Part shown: positions 29,801-37,010 of the stretch, one piece after another
Position numbering within the stretch: the stretch's first letter is position 1
Layout: the number at the start of each line of letters is the position of its first letter
Origin: AC-50 sp035640455
Lineage (GTDB): Bacteria; Actinomycetota; Thermoleophilia; Gaiellales; Gaiellaceae
DNA: 37,656 nt
NCBI GenBank assembly: GCA_035640455.1
Contig: DASQWB010000135.1
Coordinates: forward strand, 1-37,656
Direction of reading: 5' to 3'
Position numbers and translations under genes: made by a program
Notes under the pieces: model-generated
What the model saw: only the letters and a program-made list of their open reading frames with translations
Told to the model about the DNA's origin: nothing
Database searches by the model: none

Positions 29801-32800
29801 ACAAGGACGGCGGCTCCGGGCAGGCGAGCTTCAAGGTGACGGTGGCGAACGTGCCGCCGACCGCGTCGCTCGGCAACGACGGCCCGGTGGACGAGGGCTC
29901 GGCGGCGACTGTCTCCTTCTCGGGCCAGAGCGATCCGTCGGCGGCCGATACCGCCGCCGGCTTCCACTACGCCTACGCGTGCGACAACGGCTCGCTGGCG
30001 GGGGCGACCTACGCCGGCTCGGGCGCGGCCGCCTCGCACCAGTGCACGTTCGCGGACAACGGCACGTACCCGGTGCGGGCGCGGATCATCGACAAAGACG
30101 GCGGCTTCAGCGAGTACACGACCCAGGTCACGGTCAAGAACGTGCCGCCGTCGCTCACGCCGCCGGCTGACGACAACGGCGTCGAGGGCTCCTCGAAGAG
30201 CTTCGGCCTCGGCTCGTTCTCCGATCCGGGCGCGAACGACAACCCGTGGCACCTGCACGTGACGTGGGGCGACGGCTCCGCTGCGTACGACCACGACTAC
30301 GCCTCGCAGGGCGCACTCGGCCTCGCTCCGCACGCGTACACCGACAACGGCGTCTACACGGTGACGGAGACGCTTACGGACAAGGACGGCGGCTCCGACA
30401 CACAGAGCTTCAAGGTCACGGTCGCGAACGTTGACCCGACGGTGACGGCTCCGGCCGATCAGTCGTCCGACGAGGGCTCGTCCGCGAGCTTCGATCTCGG
30501 CTCGTTCTCCGACCCCGGGGCGAACGACGACCCGTGGAAGGTGCACGTCGAGTGGGGCGACGGCGCGAGTTCCGACCCCGCCGACCGCAATGCGACCGGC
30601 TCGCTCGGTTCGGCGTCGCATGCCTACGACGACGACGGGAGCTACACGGTCACCGTCAAGGTGACCGACAAGGACGGCGGCTCCGACCAGAAGAGCTTCA
30701 AGGTCGACGTGAAGAACGTCGCGCCGACCGCGAGCCTCGGCAACGACGGGCCGGTGGACGAGGCGTCGCCGGCGACGGTGAGCTTCTCCGCGCAGCACGA
30801 CCCGTCGAGCGCCGACACGGCTGCCGGCTTCCACTACAGCTACGCCTGCGACGGCCAGGCCGCTTCCCTCGCCTCGAGCTACGCCGCTGCTGGCAGCTCG
30901 GCCTCGCACCAGTGCAGCTTCGGGGACAACGGCAGCTATCTGGTCAAGGGGCGGATCTTCGACAAGGACGGTGGCTCGTCGACGTACGACACGACGGTCG
31001 TGGTCAGGAACGTCCCGCCGAGCCTCAGTCCTCCGAGCGACGACACTGCGAACGAGGGCCAGTCGAAGAGCTTCGGCCTGGGCTCGTTCAGCGACCCGGG
31101 GGCGAACGACGATCCATGGCACCTGCACGTCACCTGGGGCGACGGCTCCGCTGCGTATGACCAGGACTACTCGTCGCAGGGAGCGCTCGGTCCGGCTCCG
31201 CACGCGTACGCCGACAACGGCGTCTATACCGTGACGGAGACGCTCACCGACAAGGACGGCGGCTCCGACACGCAGACCTTCAAGGTCACCGTCGCCAACG
31301 TGCCGCCGAGCGTGACCGCTCCGAACGACCAGGCCTCGGACGAGGGCTCCTCCAAGAGCTTCGGCCTCGGTTCGTTCAGCGACCCGGGCACGCACGACAA
31401 CCCGTGGGACGCCTACGTGAGCTGGGGCGACGGCTCGCCGCAGACCCACCTGGCGTTCAGCTCGCAGGGATCGCTCGGCACCGCGCCGCACAGCTACGAC
31501 GACGACGGCAGCTACACGGTCACAGTCGAGGTGAAGGACAAGGACGGCGGCTCGGGTCAGGCGAGCTTCAAGGTGGACGTCGCGAACGTTCCGCCCACGG
31601 CGAGCCTCGGCAACAACGGCCCGGTGGACGAGGGCTCGCCGGCGACCGTCTCGTTCAGCGGCCAGCACGACGCGTCGAGCGCGGACACGGCGGCCGGCTT
31701 CCACTACGCCTACGCGTGCGACAACGGCTCGCTCGGCGGCGCGACCTACGCCGGCTCGGGCGCGGCCGCCTCGCACCAGTGCACCTTCGCCGACGACGGC
31801 ACGTACCCGGTGCGGGCGCGGATCATCGATAAGGACGGCGGCTTCAGCGAGTACACGACGAACGTGGTCGTGAAGAACGTGCCGCCGTCGGTCACGGCCG
31901 CGGCCGACCAGGCCTCGGACGAGGGGTCGTCTGCGAGCTTCGACCTCGGCTCGTTCTCCGATCCGGGCCCGGACAGCCCGTGGAAGGTGCACGTCGACTG
32001 GGGCGACGGCTCGAGCTCCGACCCGGCCGACAAGAGCTCTACCGGCTCGCTCGGCTCGGCGTCACACAGCTACGACGACAACGGCTCGTACACGGTGAAG
32101 GTGACCGTCACCGACAAGGACGGCGGCTCCGGCTCGGCGAGCTTCAAGGTGAACGTGGCGAACGCGGCGCCGACGGCCTCGCTCGGCAACAACGGGCCGG
32201 TCGACGAGGGCTCGCCGGCGACGGTCAGCTTCTCCGGCCAGCACGATCCGTCGAACGCCGACACGGCGGCCGGCTTCCACTACAGCTATGCCTGCAACGG
32301 CCAGGCGAGCTCGCTCGCCACGACCTACGCGGGTGCGACGGATGGCGCCTCGAAGCAGTGCACGTTCGCCGACAACGGCAGCTACCTCGTGAAGGGCCGG
32401 ATCTTCGACAAGGACGGCGGCTCGAGCACGTACGACACGACCGTCCAGGTGCGGAACGTGGCGCCGTCGCTCACCCCGCCGGCCGACGACAACGGCGTGG
32501 AGGGCACGTCGAAGAGCTTCGGCCTCGGCTCGTTCTCGGATCCGGGCGCGAACGACAACCCGTGGCACCTGCACGTGACGTGGGGCGACGGCTCGGCGGC
32601 GTACGACCACGACTACGCGTCCCGCGGCGCGCTCGGGATGGCTCCGCACGCCTACGACGACAACGGCGTCTACACGGTGACCGAGACGATCACGGACAAG
32701 GACGGCGGCTCCGATACGCAGTCGTTCAAGGTGACGATCTCCAACGTCGCTCCGACGGCGAGCCTCGGCAACAACGGGCCCGTGGACGAGGGCTCGCCCG

Positions 32801-33999
32801 TCACGGTCTCGTTCAGCGGCCAGCACGACGCGTCCGCGGCGGACACGGCTGCCGGCTTCCACTACGCGTACAGCTGCTCCAACGGCTCGCTCGCAGGGGC
32901 GACCTATGCCGGCTCCGGCTCGGCGGCGTCGGCGCAGTGCACCTTCGCCGACAACGGCACCTACACCGTGCGCGGACGCATCATGGACAAGGACGACGGC
33001 GCGACGGAGTACACGACGTCGGTGACGGTGAAGAACGTCGCTCCGATCGTCACGGCTCCGGCCGACGACACGGCCTCTGAGGGCGCGTCGAAGTCGTTCG
33101 CGCTCGGGACGTTCTCCGACCCGGGTCCCGACAGCCCGTGGAAGGTGCACGTGGACTGGGGCGACGGCTCGAGCTCCGACCCGGCCGACAAGGGCTCCGC
33201 CGGCTCGCTCGGCTCCGCGTCTCACACCTATGCCGACAACGCCGTCTACACGGTAACCGTGAAGGTGACGGACAAGGACGGCGGCTCCGGCCAGAACACG
33301 TTCAAGATCACCGTCGGGAACCTCCCGCCGGTCATCACGAGCTTCTCCGGCACGAGCACCGGGCTCTTCGGGCCGCTGGTCTTCGTCCCGACGACGTTCA
33401 ATGGTTCGTTCAGCGACCCCGGCACGCTCGACAAGCCGTGGATTGCGACCTGGAGCTGGGACGGCGTGGCTGACGGAACGGCGACGCAGACGTACAACGC
33501 GCAGGGGGCCTTCTCCCAGACGCACACGTACTCGTCCGCCGGCTGCAACCACACCGCGACGGTGAAGATCACCGACAAGGACGGCGGCTTCGACACGAAG
33601 ACGACCACCGTCGGCGTCGGAACGGGAGCGTTCCTGCCTCCGATGACGAACCAGCCGGTGACGGACAAGCTCCGGAACGGCCAGGTGCTGCCGGTGAAGA
33701 TCCAGATCACCGACTGCACGGGCGCGGGCGTGAACAACCTCGCCCCGGCGATCCGCCTCGTCGCGGGCGATCTGACCACGATCTCCGACGACAACGCCGT
33801 GGTGATCACCCCGGGCTCCGTCTCGGCGGCCGACACGACCGGCGTCATGCGCTCGAACGCGACCGACGGCTCGTACATCTACAACATGAGCGTCAACCTG
33901 GCGAAGCTGAACACCGACTACACGGTCGTGATCTATCCGTACGGAAACGGCCAGGCGACGGGCCCGACCCTCAAGCACGTCATCCAGGCCACGAAGTAG
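26857..33999 (+). CDS. Giant secreted PKD-repeat surface protein
   Basis: About 2380 residues from ATG 26857. Signal sequence: residues 1-40 (SAFLTFLVLVAALAAGTF). An Ig-like domain (DKPDYNPGDTVTLTGYNWAP) and a beta-rich region lead into about 21 PKD-like modules of 85-97 residues, each starting NV(A/P)P and mostly ending DKDGG plus two strands. Two main types alternate: Cys-free modules with WGDGS, and modules with DTAAGFHY and a Cys pair that should form a disulfide. The C-terminal domain (from about 33610) reads LPPMTNQPVTDKLRNGQVLPVKIQI and ends VIQATK; there is no LPXTG or membrane anchor. Likely an adhesin or extended stalk outside the cell. The DKDGG turns may bind calcium; that is inference. 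Confidence 0.9.
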   Translation: MSTEKGLRTTKSAFLTFLVLVAALAAGTFTGDAWSVTRDLYSSAPSISSDKPDYNPGDTVTLTGYNWAPGESVHIVVNDDQGQTWSHTADVTAATDGTIKDVFQLPTYFIASYSVTATGPVSGTATTSFTDGNLTLHLSTTEGPTSISVAYQSFGKNGSPDNTCSTTGSTPGASPKTVTAGGTASIGIQSFESVRLGAVTPTPAGYAFDRWTTGTSTTDSGVTVSGSPTPCISGATGGTNGNVTDLYAHFTPTNHSPAIASTNASVNVTEGQTAANTGTWSDADSGDTVTLSASVGTVTKSGTNASGTWSWSYATTDGPTQSQTVTITANDGHGGVTSTNFSLGVSNVTPAVTAPANQNATQGVSSSFNLGAFTDPGADSPWQVTVNWGDGSSNTVFNQTSTGTITAQSHTFANPGTFTVTVSVKDKDNATGSAGFSVNVAAANHAPTANAGGPYSGNEGSAIQLDGSGSSDPDAGDTLTYAWSVNVGAPCSFSSATAQKPTITCTDNGSFTVSLTVTDNHGASSSASNAALNVANVAPSATFSNNGPVNEGQSFQLSLTGTTDPSSADTAAGFQYAFDCGDGSGYGAFGASNTRTCSTTDNGTRSVKGKVKDKDGGVSEYTGSVTVNNVAPTIVAVTNDGPIDEGGSATITVTATDPAGAADPLSYEFDCNNDGIYEVGPQAGNSHACSFANNGSKQVNVRVSDGDGGLAAGSTTVTVKNVAPTISSVTNDGPIDEGGSATITVSASDPADTLSYEFDCNNDSVFEVGPQAGNSHACSFNDDGSKQVNVRVSDGDGGSATGSTTVTVHNVAPTALFGNTGPVDEGQSFTLTLSGATDPSSADTAAGFQYAFDCGNGSGYGAFGASNSANCGTSDDGTRSVKGKVKDKDGGVTEYTGSVVVKNVAPSLSGQSDQSAEEGTSKSFDLGSFSDPGADSPWKVHVDWGDGSSSDPADKNSAGSLGSASHTYGDDGSYTVTVKVTDKDGGSGQASFKVTVANVPPTASLGNDGPVDEGSAATVSFSGQSDPSAADTAAGFHYAYACDNGSLAGATYAGSGAAASHQCTFADNGTYPVRARIIDKDGGFSEYTTQVTVKNVPPSLTPPADDNGVEGSSKSFGLGSFSDPGANDNPWHLHVTWGDGSAAYDHDYASQGALGLAPHAYTDNGVYTVTETLTDKDGGSDTQSFKVTVANVDPTVTAPADQSSDEGSSASFDLGSFSDPGANDDPWKVHVEWGDGASSDPADRNATGSLGSASHAYDDDGSYTVTVKVTDKDGGSDQKSFKVDVKNVAPTASLGNDGPVDEASPATVSFSAQHDPSSADTAAGFHYSYACDGQAASLASSYAAAGSSASHQCSFGDNGSYLVKGRIFDKDGGSSTYDTTVVVRNVPPSLSPPSDDTANEGQSKSFGLGSFSDPGANDDPWHLHVTWGDGSAAYDQDYSSQGALGPAPHAYADNGVYTVTETLTDKDGGSDTQTFKVTVANVPPSVTAPNDQASDEGSSKSFGLGSFSDPGTHDNPWDAYVSWGDGSPQTHLAFSSQGSLGTAPHSYDDDGSYTVTVEVKDKDGGSGQASFKVDVANVPPTASLGNNGPVDEGSPATVSFSGQHDASSADTAAGFHYAYACDNGSLGGATYAGSGAAASHQCTFADDGTYPVRARIIDKDGGFSEYTTNVVVKNVPPSVTAAADQASDEGSSASFDLGSFSDPGPDSPWKVHVDWGDGSSSDPADKSSTGSLGSASHSYDDNGSYTVKVTVTDKDGGSGSASFKVNVANAAPTASLGNNGPVDEGSPATVSFSGQHDPSNADTAAGFHYSYACNGQASSLATTYAGATDGASKQCTFADNGSYLVKGRIFDKDGGSSTYDTTVQVRNVAPSLTPPADDNGVEGTSKSFGLGSFSDPGANDNPWHLHVTWGDGSAAYDHDYASRGALGMAPHAYDDNGVYTVTETITDKDGGSDTQSFKVTISNVAPTASLGNNGPVDEGSPVTVSFSGQHDASAADTAAGFHYAYSCSNGSLAGATYAGSGSAASAQCTFADNGTYTVRGRIMDKDDGATEYTTSVTVKNVAPIVTAPADDTASEGASKSFALGTFSDPGPDSPWKVHVDWGDGSSSDPADKGSAGSLGSASHTYADNAVYTVTVKVTDKDGGSGQNTFKITVGNLPPVITSFSGTSTGLFGPLVFVPTTFNGSFSDPGTLDKPWIATWSWDGVADGTATQTYNAQGAFSQTHTYSSAGCNHTATVKITDKDGGFDTKTTTVGVGTGAFLPPMTNQPVTDKLRNGQVLPVKIQITDCTGAGVNNLAPAIRLVAGDLTTISDDNAVVITPGSVSAADTTGVMRSNATDGSYIYNMSVNLAKLNTDYTVVIYPYGNGQATGPTLKHVIQATK
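27898..33612 (+). repeat. Tandem PKD module array
   Basis: About twenty in-frame repeats of roughly 270-290 bp. Some copies are near identical in DNA: the segment around 29961-30120 returns at 31698-31857, an offset of 1737 bp or six modules; the segment near 30235 returns near 32555. Identical DNA at long range shows recent block duplication rather than ancient divergence, and makes the locus prone to slippage and misassembly. Confidence 0.85.
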
Positions 34000-34004
34000 T
34001 CAGT

Positions 34005-34035
34005 CAGGACGCGCGGGCTCTGCCCGCGCGTCCTG
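34005..34035 (+). terminator. Terminator of the PKD gene
   Basis: Arms CAGGACGCGCGGG (34005-34017) and CCCGCGCGTCCTG (34023-34035): 13 perfect pairs and a 5-nt loop, 6 nt after the stop. Its arms contain the same stem as dispersed element copy C (34581-34605), but it lacks the 19-nt tail. Confidence 0.85.
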
Positions 34036-34038
34036 CTA

Positions 34039-34704
34039 CTAGGGCTCGCCGAACTCCGCGACCCAGAGTGTGACGTTCTGCGCGCCGTCGAGGTGCCGCG
34101 CGGAGACGACCGCGACGCCGAACTTCCGCCAGCCGTCGGCGAGCATGTTCTGCCGGTGCTCCGGCGAGGCGAGCCACGCCCTCACGGTGCCGGCGGCCGA
34201 GCCGAGCGAGCCCGTGCCCCAGGCCAGGTTCTCGGCCACGCTGTGCGTCGAGAGCGAGTAGCCCGAGGCGGCGTAGACGGAGCTGAACGAGCGGCCGCAC
34301 GGCGTGTGCGAGAAGTCCTGGCAGCGCCGGATCGCCGCCGCCCGCAGCTCGGCCGCGCGGTCGAGGGCGCGCGAGTGGCGGAGCGGCCGAAGCCCGCGCT
34401 GCCGGCGGGCCTCGTTGAGGAGACAGCGCATCGCGGCCGGCGACCTCGGCGCACCGGTCGCTGCGCAGGCGCCGTCGGCCGCAGAAGGGGACGCATTTGC
34501 GGGAGGAGCGACGAACGCCACCGCTGCGGCGGCGATCCCGAGCGTCGCGATAAGGCGCCCGCCGGCGGGCGCCGCCCTCAGGACGCGCGGGTTGCCCGCG
34601 CGTCCGTCTGAAATGACCGGTCGATCAGTCGGGGTCTGAGCGAGCCGTCGTAGGGGCCGGCGGAACGTCGTGGAGGCGATTGTCCGGACGCGACCGGACA
34701 GCAC
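34039..34704 (-). CDS. Secreted CAP-domain (SCP-like) protein
   Basis: 221 residues if begun at ATG 34704. The mature CAP domain is clear: CLLNEARRQRGLRPLRHSRALDRAAELRAAAI, DFSHTPCGRSF, VAENLAWGTG, RAWLASPEHRQNMLADGWRKFGVAVV. Conserved His and Glu residues of the family cavity are present. The signal peptide is LIATLGIAAAAVAFVAPPANA (about 50-70), so the first 45 residues are probably not real: that stretch spans dispersed element copy C and an inverted repeat. No ATG, GTG or TTG lies between, only a CTG before the signal; the true start is therefore uncertain. Confidence 0.82.
   Translation of the reverse strand: MLSGRVRTIASTTFRRPLRRLAQTPTDRPVISDGRAGNPRVLRAAPAGGRLIATLGIAAAAVAFVAPPANASPSAADGACAATGAPRSPAAMRCLLNEARRQRGLRPLRHSRALDRAAELRAAAIRRCQDFSHTPCGRSFSSVYAASGYSLSTHSVAENLAWGTGSLGSAAGTVRAWLASPEHRQNMLADGWRKFGVAVVSARHLDGAQNVTLWVAEFGEP
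34579..34624 (+). repeat. Dispersed hairpin element, copy C
   Basis: CA, arm GGACGCGCGGG (34581-34591), loop TTG, arm CCCGCGCGTCC (34595-34605), then tail GTCTGAAATGACCGGTCGA (34606-34624). The tail is identical to copy B and differs from copy A at one base. It lies in, or just before, the 5' end of the CAP gene, antisense to it. Confidence 0.8.
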
Positions 34705-34747
34705 CTCGCTGGCCCTCCCCGAAGGTCGGGGTCGAGGTCTCGACCCC
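34681..34747. promoter_or_regulatory. Two perfect inverted repeats upstream of a NarL-type regulator
   Basis: TGTCCGG-ACGCGA-CCGGACA (34681-34700) and GGGGTCGAG-GT-CTCGACCCC (34728-34747) lie between the divergent CAP and regulator genes. They are either operators or short hairpins in the leader of the regulator at 34803. No strong -35/-10 pair is seen. Confidence 0.45.
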
Positions 34748-34802
34748 TCGCTAGGAGGAAACCGCCGAACGGGTATCGAGGAGGCGGGCGCCGCGAAGGA
34801 CG

Positions 34803-35417
34803 ATGAGGCCGATGCGCGTCCTCCTCGCCGACGACCACCCGCTCGCCCTCGCGGCGATGCGCGCCGTGCTCGAGGCGACGGGCGAGTTCGAGGTCGTCGC
34901 CGAGGCGCGCTCGGGAAGCCAGGTCCTTCCTCGCGCTCGCGAGGCGGATCCGGACATCGTCCTGCTCGACCTCAACCTGCCGGAGCTCCACGGGCTGATG
35001 TGCCTCGAGCGGCTCGGGAACCAGTTCCCTGAGCTTCCCGTGGTCGTCTGCTCGGGCGATGCAAACGAGGAGGACGTCGAGTCCGTGCGCCTACGCGGGG
35101 CGCGGGCGTTCGTCGGCAAGGCCGGCGATCCCGACGACATCCCGCTGGCGATGCGCATGGCGGCAGAGGACGAGGAGTTCCGGGTCTACGGCGCCCCCGA
35201 GCCGCACCGCCGGCCCGACGAGGACCTGGGCCTGAGCGAGCGCGAGAGCGCGCTGCTCCGCACGCTCGCCCGCGGCCTCTCGAACCAGGAGATCGGCAAC
35301 GAGCTCTGGATCACCGAGCAGACGGTGAAGTTCCACCTCACGAACGTCTACCGCAAGCTCGGCGTCCAGAACCGCACGCAGGCGACGCGCGTCGCCTACG
35401 AGCACGGCTTGGTCTAG
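34803..35417 (+). CDS. NarL/FixJ-type response regulator
   Basis: 204 residues from ATG 34803 (ATG 34812 possible; AAGGA precedes). Receiver: VLLADDHPL, phospho-site in DIVLLDLNLPELHG, and Lys in AFVGKAGDP. LuxR HTH: LSERESALLRTLARGLSNQEIGNELWITEQTVKFHLTNVYRKLGVQNRTQATRVAYEHGLV. Its HTH is nearly the same as that of the regulator at 36387, so the two are paralogs flanking a third. No kinase is adjacent. Its stop overlaps the convergent gene's stop in the sequence CTAG. Confidence 0.9.
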   Translation: MRPMRVLLADDHPLALAAMRAVLEATGEFEVVAEARSGSQVLPRAREADPDIVLLDLNLPELHGLMCLERLGNQFPELPVVVCSGDANEEDVESVRLRGARAFVGKAGDPDDIPLAMRMAAEDEEFRVYGAPEPHRRPDEDLGLSERESALLRTLARGLSNQEIGNELWITEQTVKFHLTNVYRKLGVQNRTQATRVAYEHGLV

Positions 35418-36100
35418 ACGAGCCCGCTGCGGATCGCGTACGCCGTCGCTTCGGTGCGGTTCGCGATCTGGAGCTTCGAGAGGATGTTCGAGATGTGGTT
35501 CCGCACGGTGTGCGGGCTCAGGTAGAGCTCGCGCGCGATCACCGCGTTCGGCTTCCCGTGCGCCAGGAGCTTCAGCACCTCGAGCTCGCGCTCGCTCAGC
35601 ACCGCGGGCTCGATGTGCGCGGGGGTAGCCACAGGCGATTCGCGCAGGCGGCCGAGCAGCTTCGCCGCGAGTCCGGGGGAGAGGAGCGAGTCGCCGTCCG
35701 CGGCGGCGCGGATTCCTGCGACGAGCGTCTCCGGCGCCGTGCCCTTCACGAGGTAGCCGGTCGCGCCCGCGAGCATGGCCTCGATGACGTCGGCGCCGTC
35801 GCCGGAGATCGTCAGCATCACGACGCGGGTCTCCGGCCACGCGCCGAGCACGCCGCGCGTCGCCTCGATGCCGCTCACGCCGGGCATCTGGACGTCCATG
35901 AGCACGACATCGGGGCGCAGCATCCGGGTCGCGTCGATCGCGTCCCGCGCGTTCGACGCCGTGCCGACGACGTCGACGTCGTAGGTGCTCAAGAGCTCCG
36001 CGAGCCCCGCGCGGAAGTGGTCGTCGTCGTCGACGACGAGGACACTTACGCGATTGCCTGGGCCACGCGCCCCAGTGGACGCAGGAGCCTTGGCCGTCAC
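35414..36100 (-). CDS. NarL/FixJ-type response regulator
   Basis: 228 residues from GTG 36100, with AGGA eight bases upstream; a TTG at 36151 preceded by GAGGAA would add 17 residues. Receiver: VLVVDDDDHFR, phospho-site in DVVLMDVQMPGVSG, and Lys in GYLVKGTAPETL. LuxR HTH: LSERELEVLKLLAHGKPNAVIARELYLSPHTVRNHISNILSKLQIANRTEATAYAIRSGLV. It belongs to a different branch from its two neighbours. A short disordered N-terminal extension is unusual. Promoter: TTGACA (36194-36189) and TACAAC (36170-36165) on the minus strand. Confidence 0.88.
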   Translation of the reverse strand: MTAKAPASTGARGPGNRVSVLVVDDDDHFRAGLAELLSTYDVDVVGTASNARDAIDATRMLRPDVVLMDVQMPGVSGIEATRGVLGAWPETRVVMLTISGDGADVIEAMLAGATGYLVKGTAPETLVAGIRAAADGDSLLSPGLAAKLLGRLRESPVATPAHIEPAVLSERELEVLKLLAHGKPNAVIARELYLSPHTVRNHISNILSKLQIANRTEATAYAIRSGLV

Positions 36101-36164
36101 GCCCCGTCCTGTGGCCGCAAGTGGGGCTTCATCCGCCTGGTCTCTCCCCAAGTTGTCTTCCTCG

Positions 36165-36194
36165 GTTGTAATCCGCTACCTGTGGATTGTCAAT
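36165..36194 (-). promoter_or_regulatory. Promoter of the minus-strand NarL-type gene
   Basis: Minus strand TTGACA (36194-36189), 18-bp spacer, TACAAC (36170-36165). The -35 is a perfect consensus. Transcription would begin near 36158, giving a leader of about 58 nt to GTG 36100, or almost none to TTG 36151. Confidence 0.6.
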
Positions 36195-36261
36195 GTGGAG
36201 ACGCTGTGGATTCGCACATGGAACCGGTCGCGATCTCCTTGATTTCGGTTTGGGTTCGACG

Positions 36262-36281
36262 AATAGGACGTCTGTCCTATT
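36262..36281. promoter_or_regulatory. Inverted repeat in the divergent regulator gap
   Basis: AATAGGAC-GTCT-GTCCTATT, 8-bp perfect arms, centred in the AT-richer gap between the regulators at 36100 and 36387, with TTGAAA overlapping its right arm (36280-36285). Likely an operator bound by one of the flanking NarL-type proteins or another dimeric regulator. Confidence 0.55.
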
Positions 36282-36386
36282 GAAAGACGATCCTCTACAT
36301 GCGACCTTTGCGACTGTGGAAAACGGTCCCGGCGTCGCCACCGGCTGGCGCGTCGCCCGCCGGAACCGCCAGGGAGGGGCACGTGG

Positions 36387-37010
36387 ATGGCGATCCGGGT
36401 TCTGCTGGCTGATGACCATCGGCTGATCCTCGACGCGCTCGAGCGCACGTTCGCGGAGGTCGACGGGATCGAGATCGTCGGCACTGCGTGCGACGGCCGG
36501 CAGGTCGTTCCGCTGATCACCCGGACGAACCCCGATCTCGTGCTGCTCGACATGCGGATGCCCGAGATGGACGGGCTCTCGTGCCTCGACCGCATCCGCA
36601 AGCACTATCCGTCGGTGAAGGTCGTGATGCTGTCAGCCTTCGACGACGCCGAGCGCATCCGAAGCGCCCTGAAGCGAGGCGCGAGCGCGTACATCGTCAA
36701 GACCGTGAACCCGCTCGACCTTCCGGCCGCGCTGCGTCAGGTGGTCGAGCCGACGATCTACTTCGCCGCCCCGCCGGCCGACGAGGAGCCCGCCGCCGCC
36801 GCGGGGCTCACGGAGCGGGAGACGGCGATGCTACGCGCGCTCGCCCGGGGCCTCTCGAACGCCGCGATCAGCAAGGAGTTCTGGGTCACCGAGCAGACGG
36901 TGAAGTTCCACCTGACAAACATCTACCGCAAGCTAGGCGTCAAGAACCGCACCGAGGCGACGCGGTACGCGTACCAGCACGGCCTCGTCGAAGAGCTCGC
37001 CGTCGCGTGA
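36387..37010 (+). CDS. NarL/FixJ-type response regulator
   Basis: 207 residues from ATG 36387, with GGGAGGGG about 9 nt upstream. Receiver: VLLADDHRLILDALERTF, phospho-site in DLVLLDMRMPEMDG, and Lys in AYIVKTVNPLDL. LuxR HTH: LTERETAMLRALARGLSNAAISKEFWVTEQTVKFHLTNIYRKLGVKNRTEATRYAYQHGLV, very close to the regulator at 34803. The two probably bind similar sites. The last 78 nt are also coding on the opposite strand as the end of the GT87 gene. Confidence 0.9.
   Translation: MAIRVLLADDHRLILDALERTFAEVDGIEIVGTACDGRQVVPLITRTNPDLVLLDMRMPEMDGLSCLDRIRKHYPSVKVVMLSAFDDAERIRSALKRGASAYIVKTVNPLDLPAALRQVVEPTIYFAAPPADEEPAAAAGLTERETAMLRALARGLSNAAISKEFWVTEQTVKFHLTNIYRKLGVKNRTEATRYAYQHGLVEELAVA

Noticed and set aside
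27709..31992. 1427-codon open frame antisense to the PKD gene (and another at 32062-33978)
   Set aside because: It mirrors the repeats, is dominated by Arg, Val and Ala, and follows from GC3 bias plus repeated modules; no domain or start signal.
27898..33612. CRISPR-like periodic repeat
   Set aside because: Period is about 280 bp, in frame and protein-coding; no short repeats with unique spacers.
36291..36310. -10 element for the regulator at 36387 (CTACAT region)
   Set aside because: TTGAAA at 36280-36285 is too close and no -35 is found at a proper distance, so no promoter was assigned.
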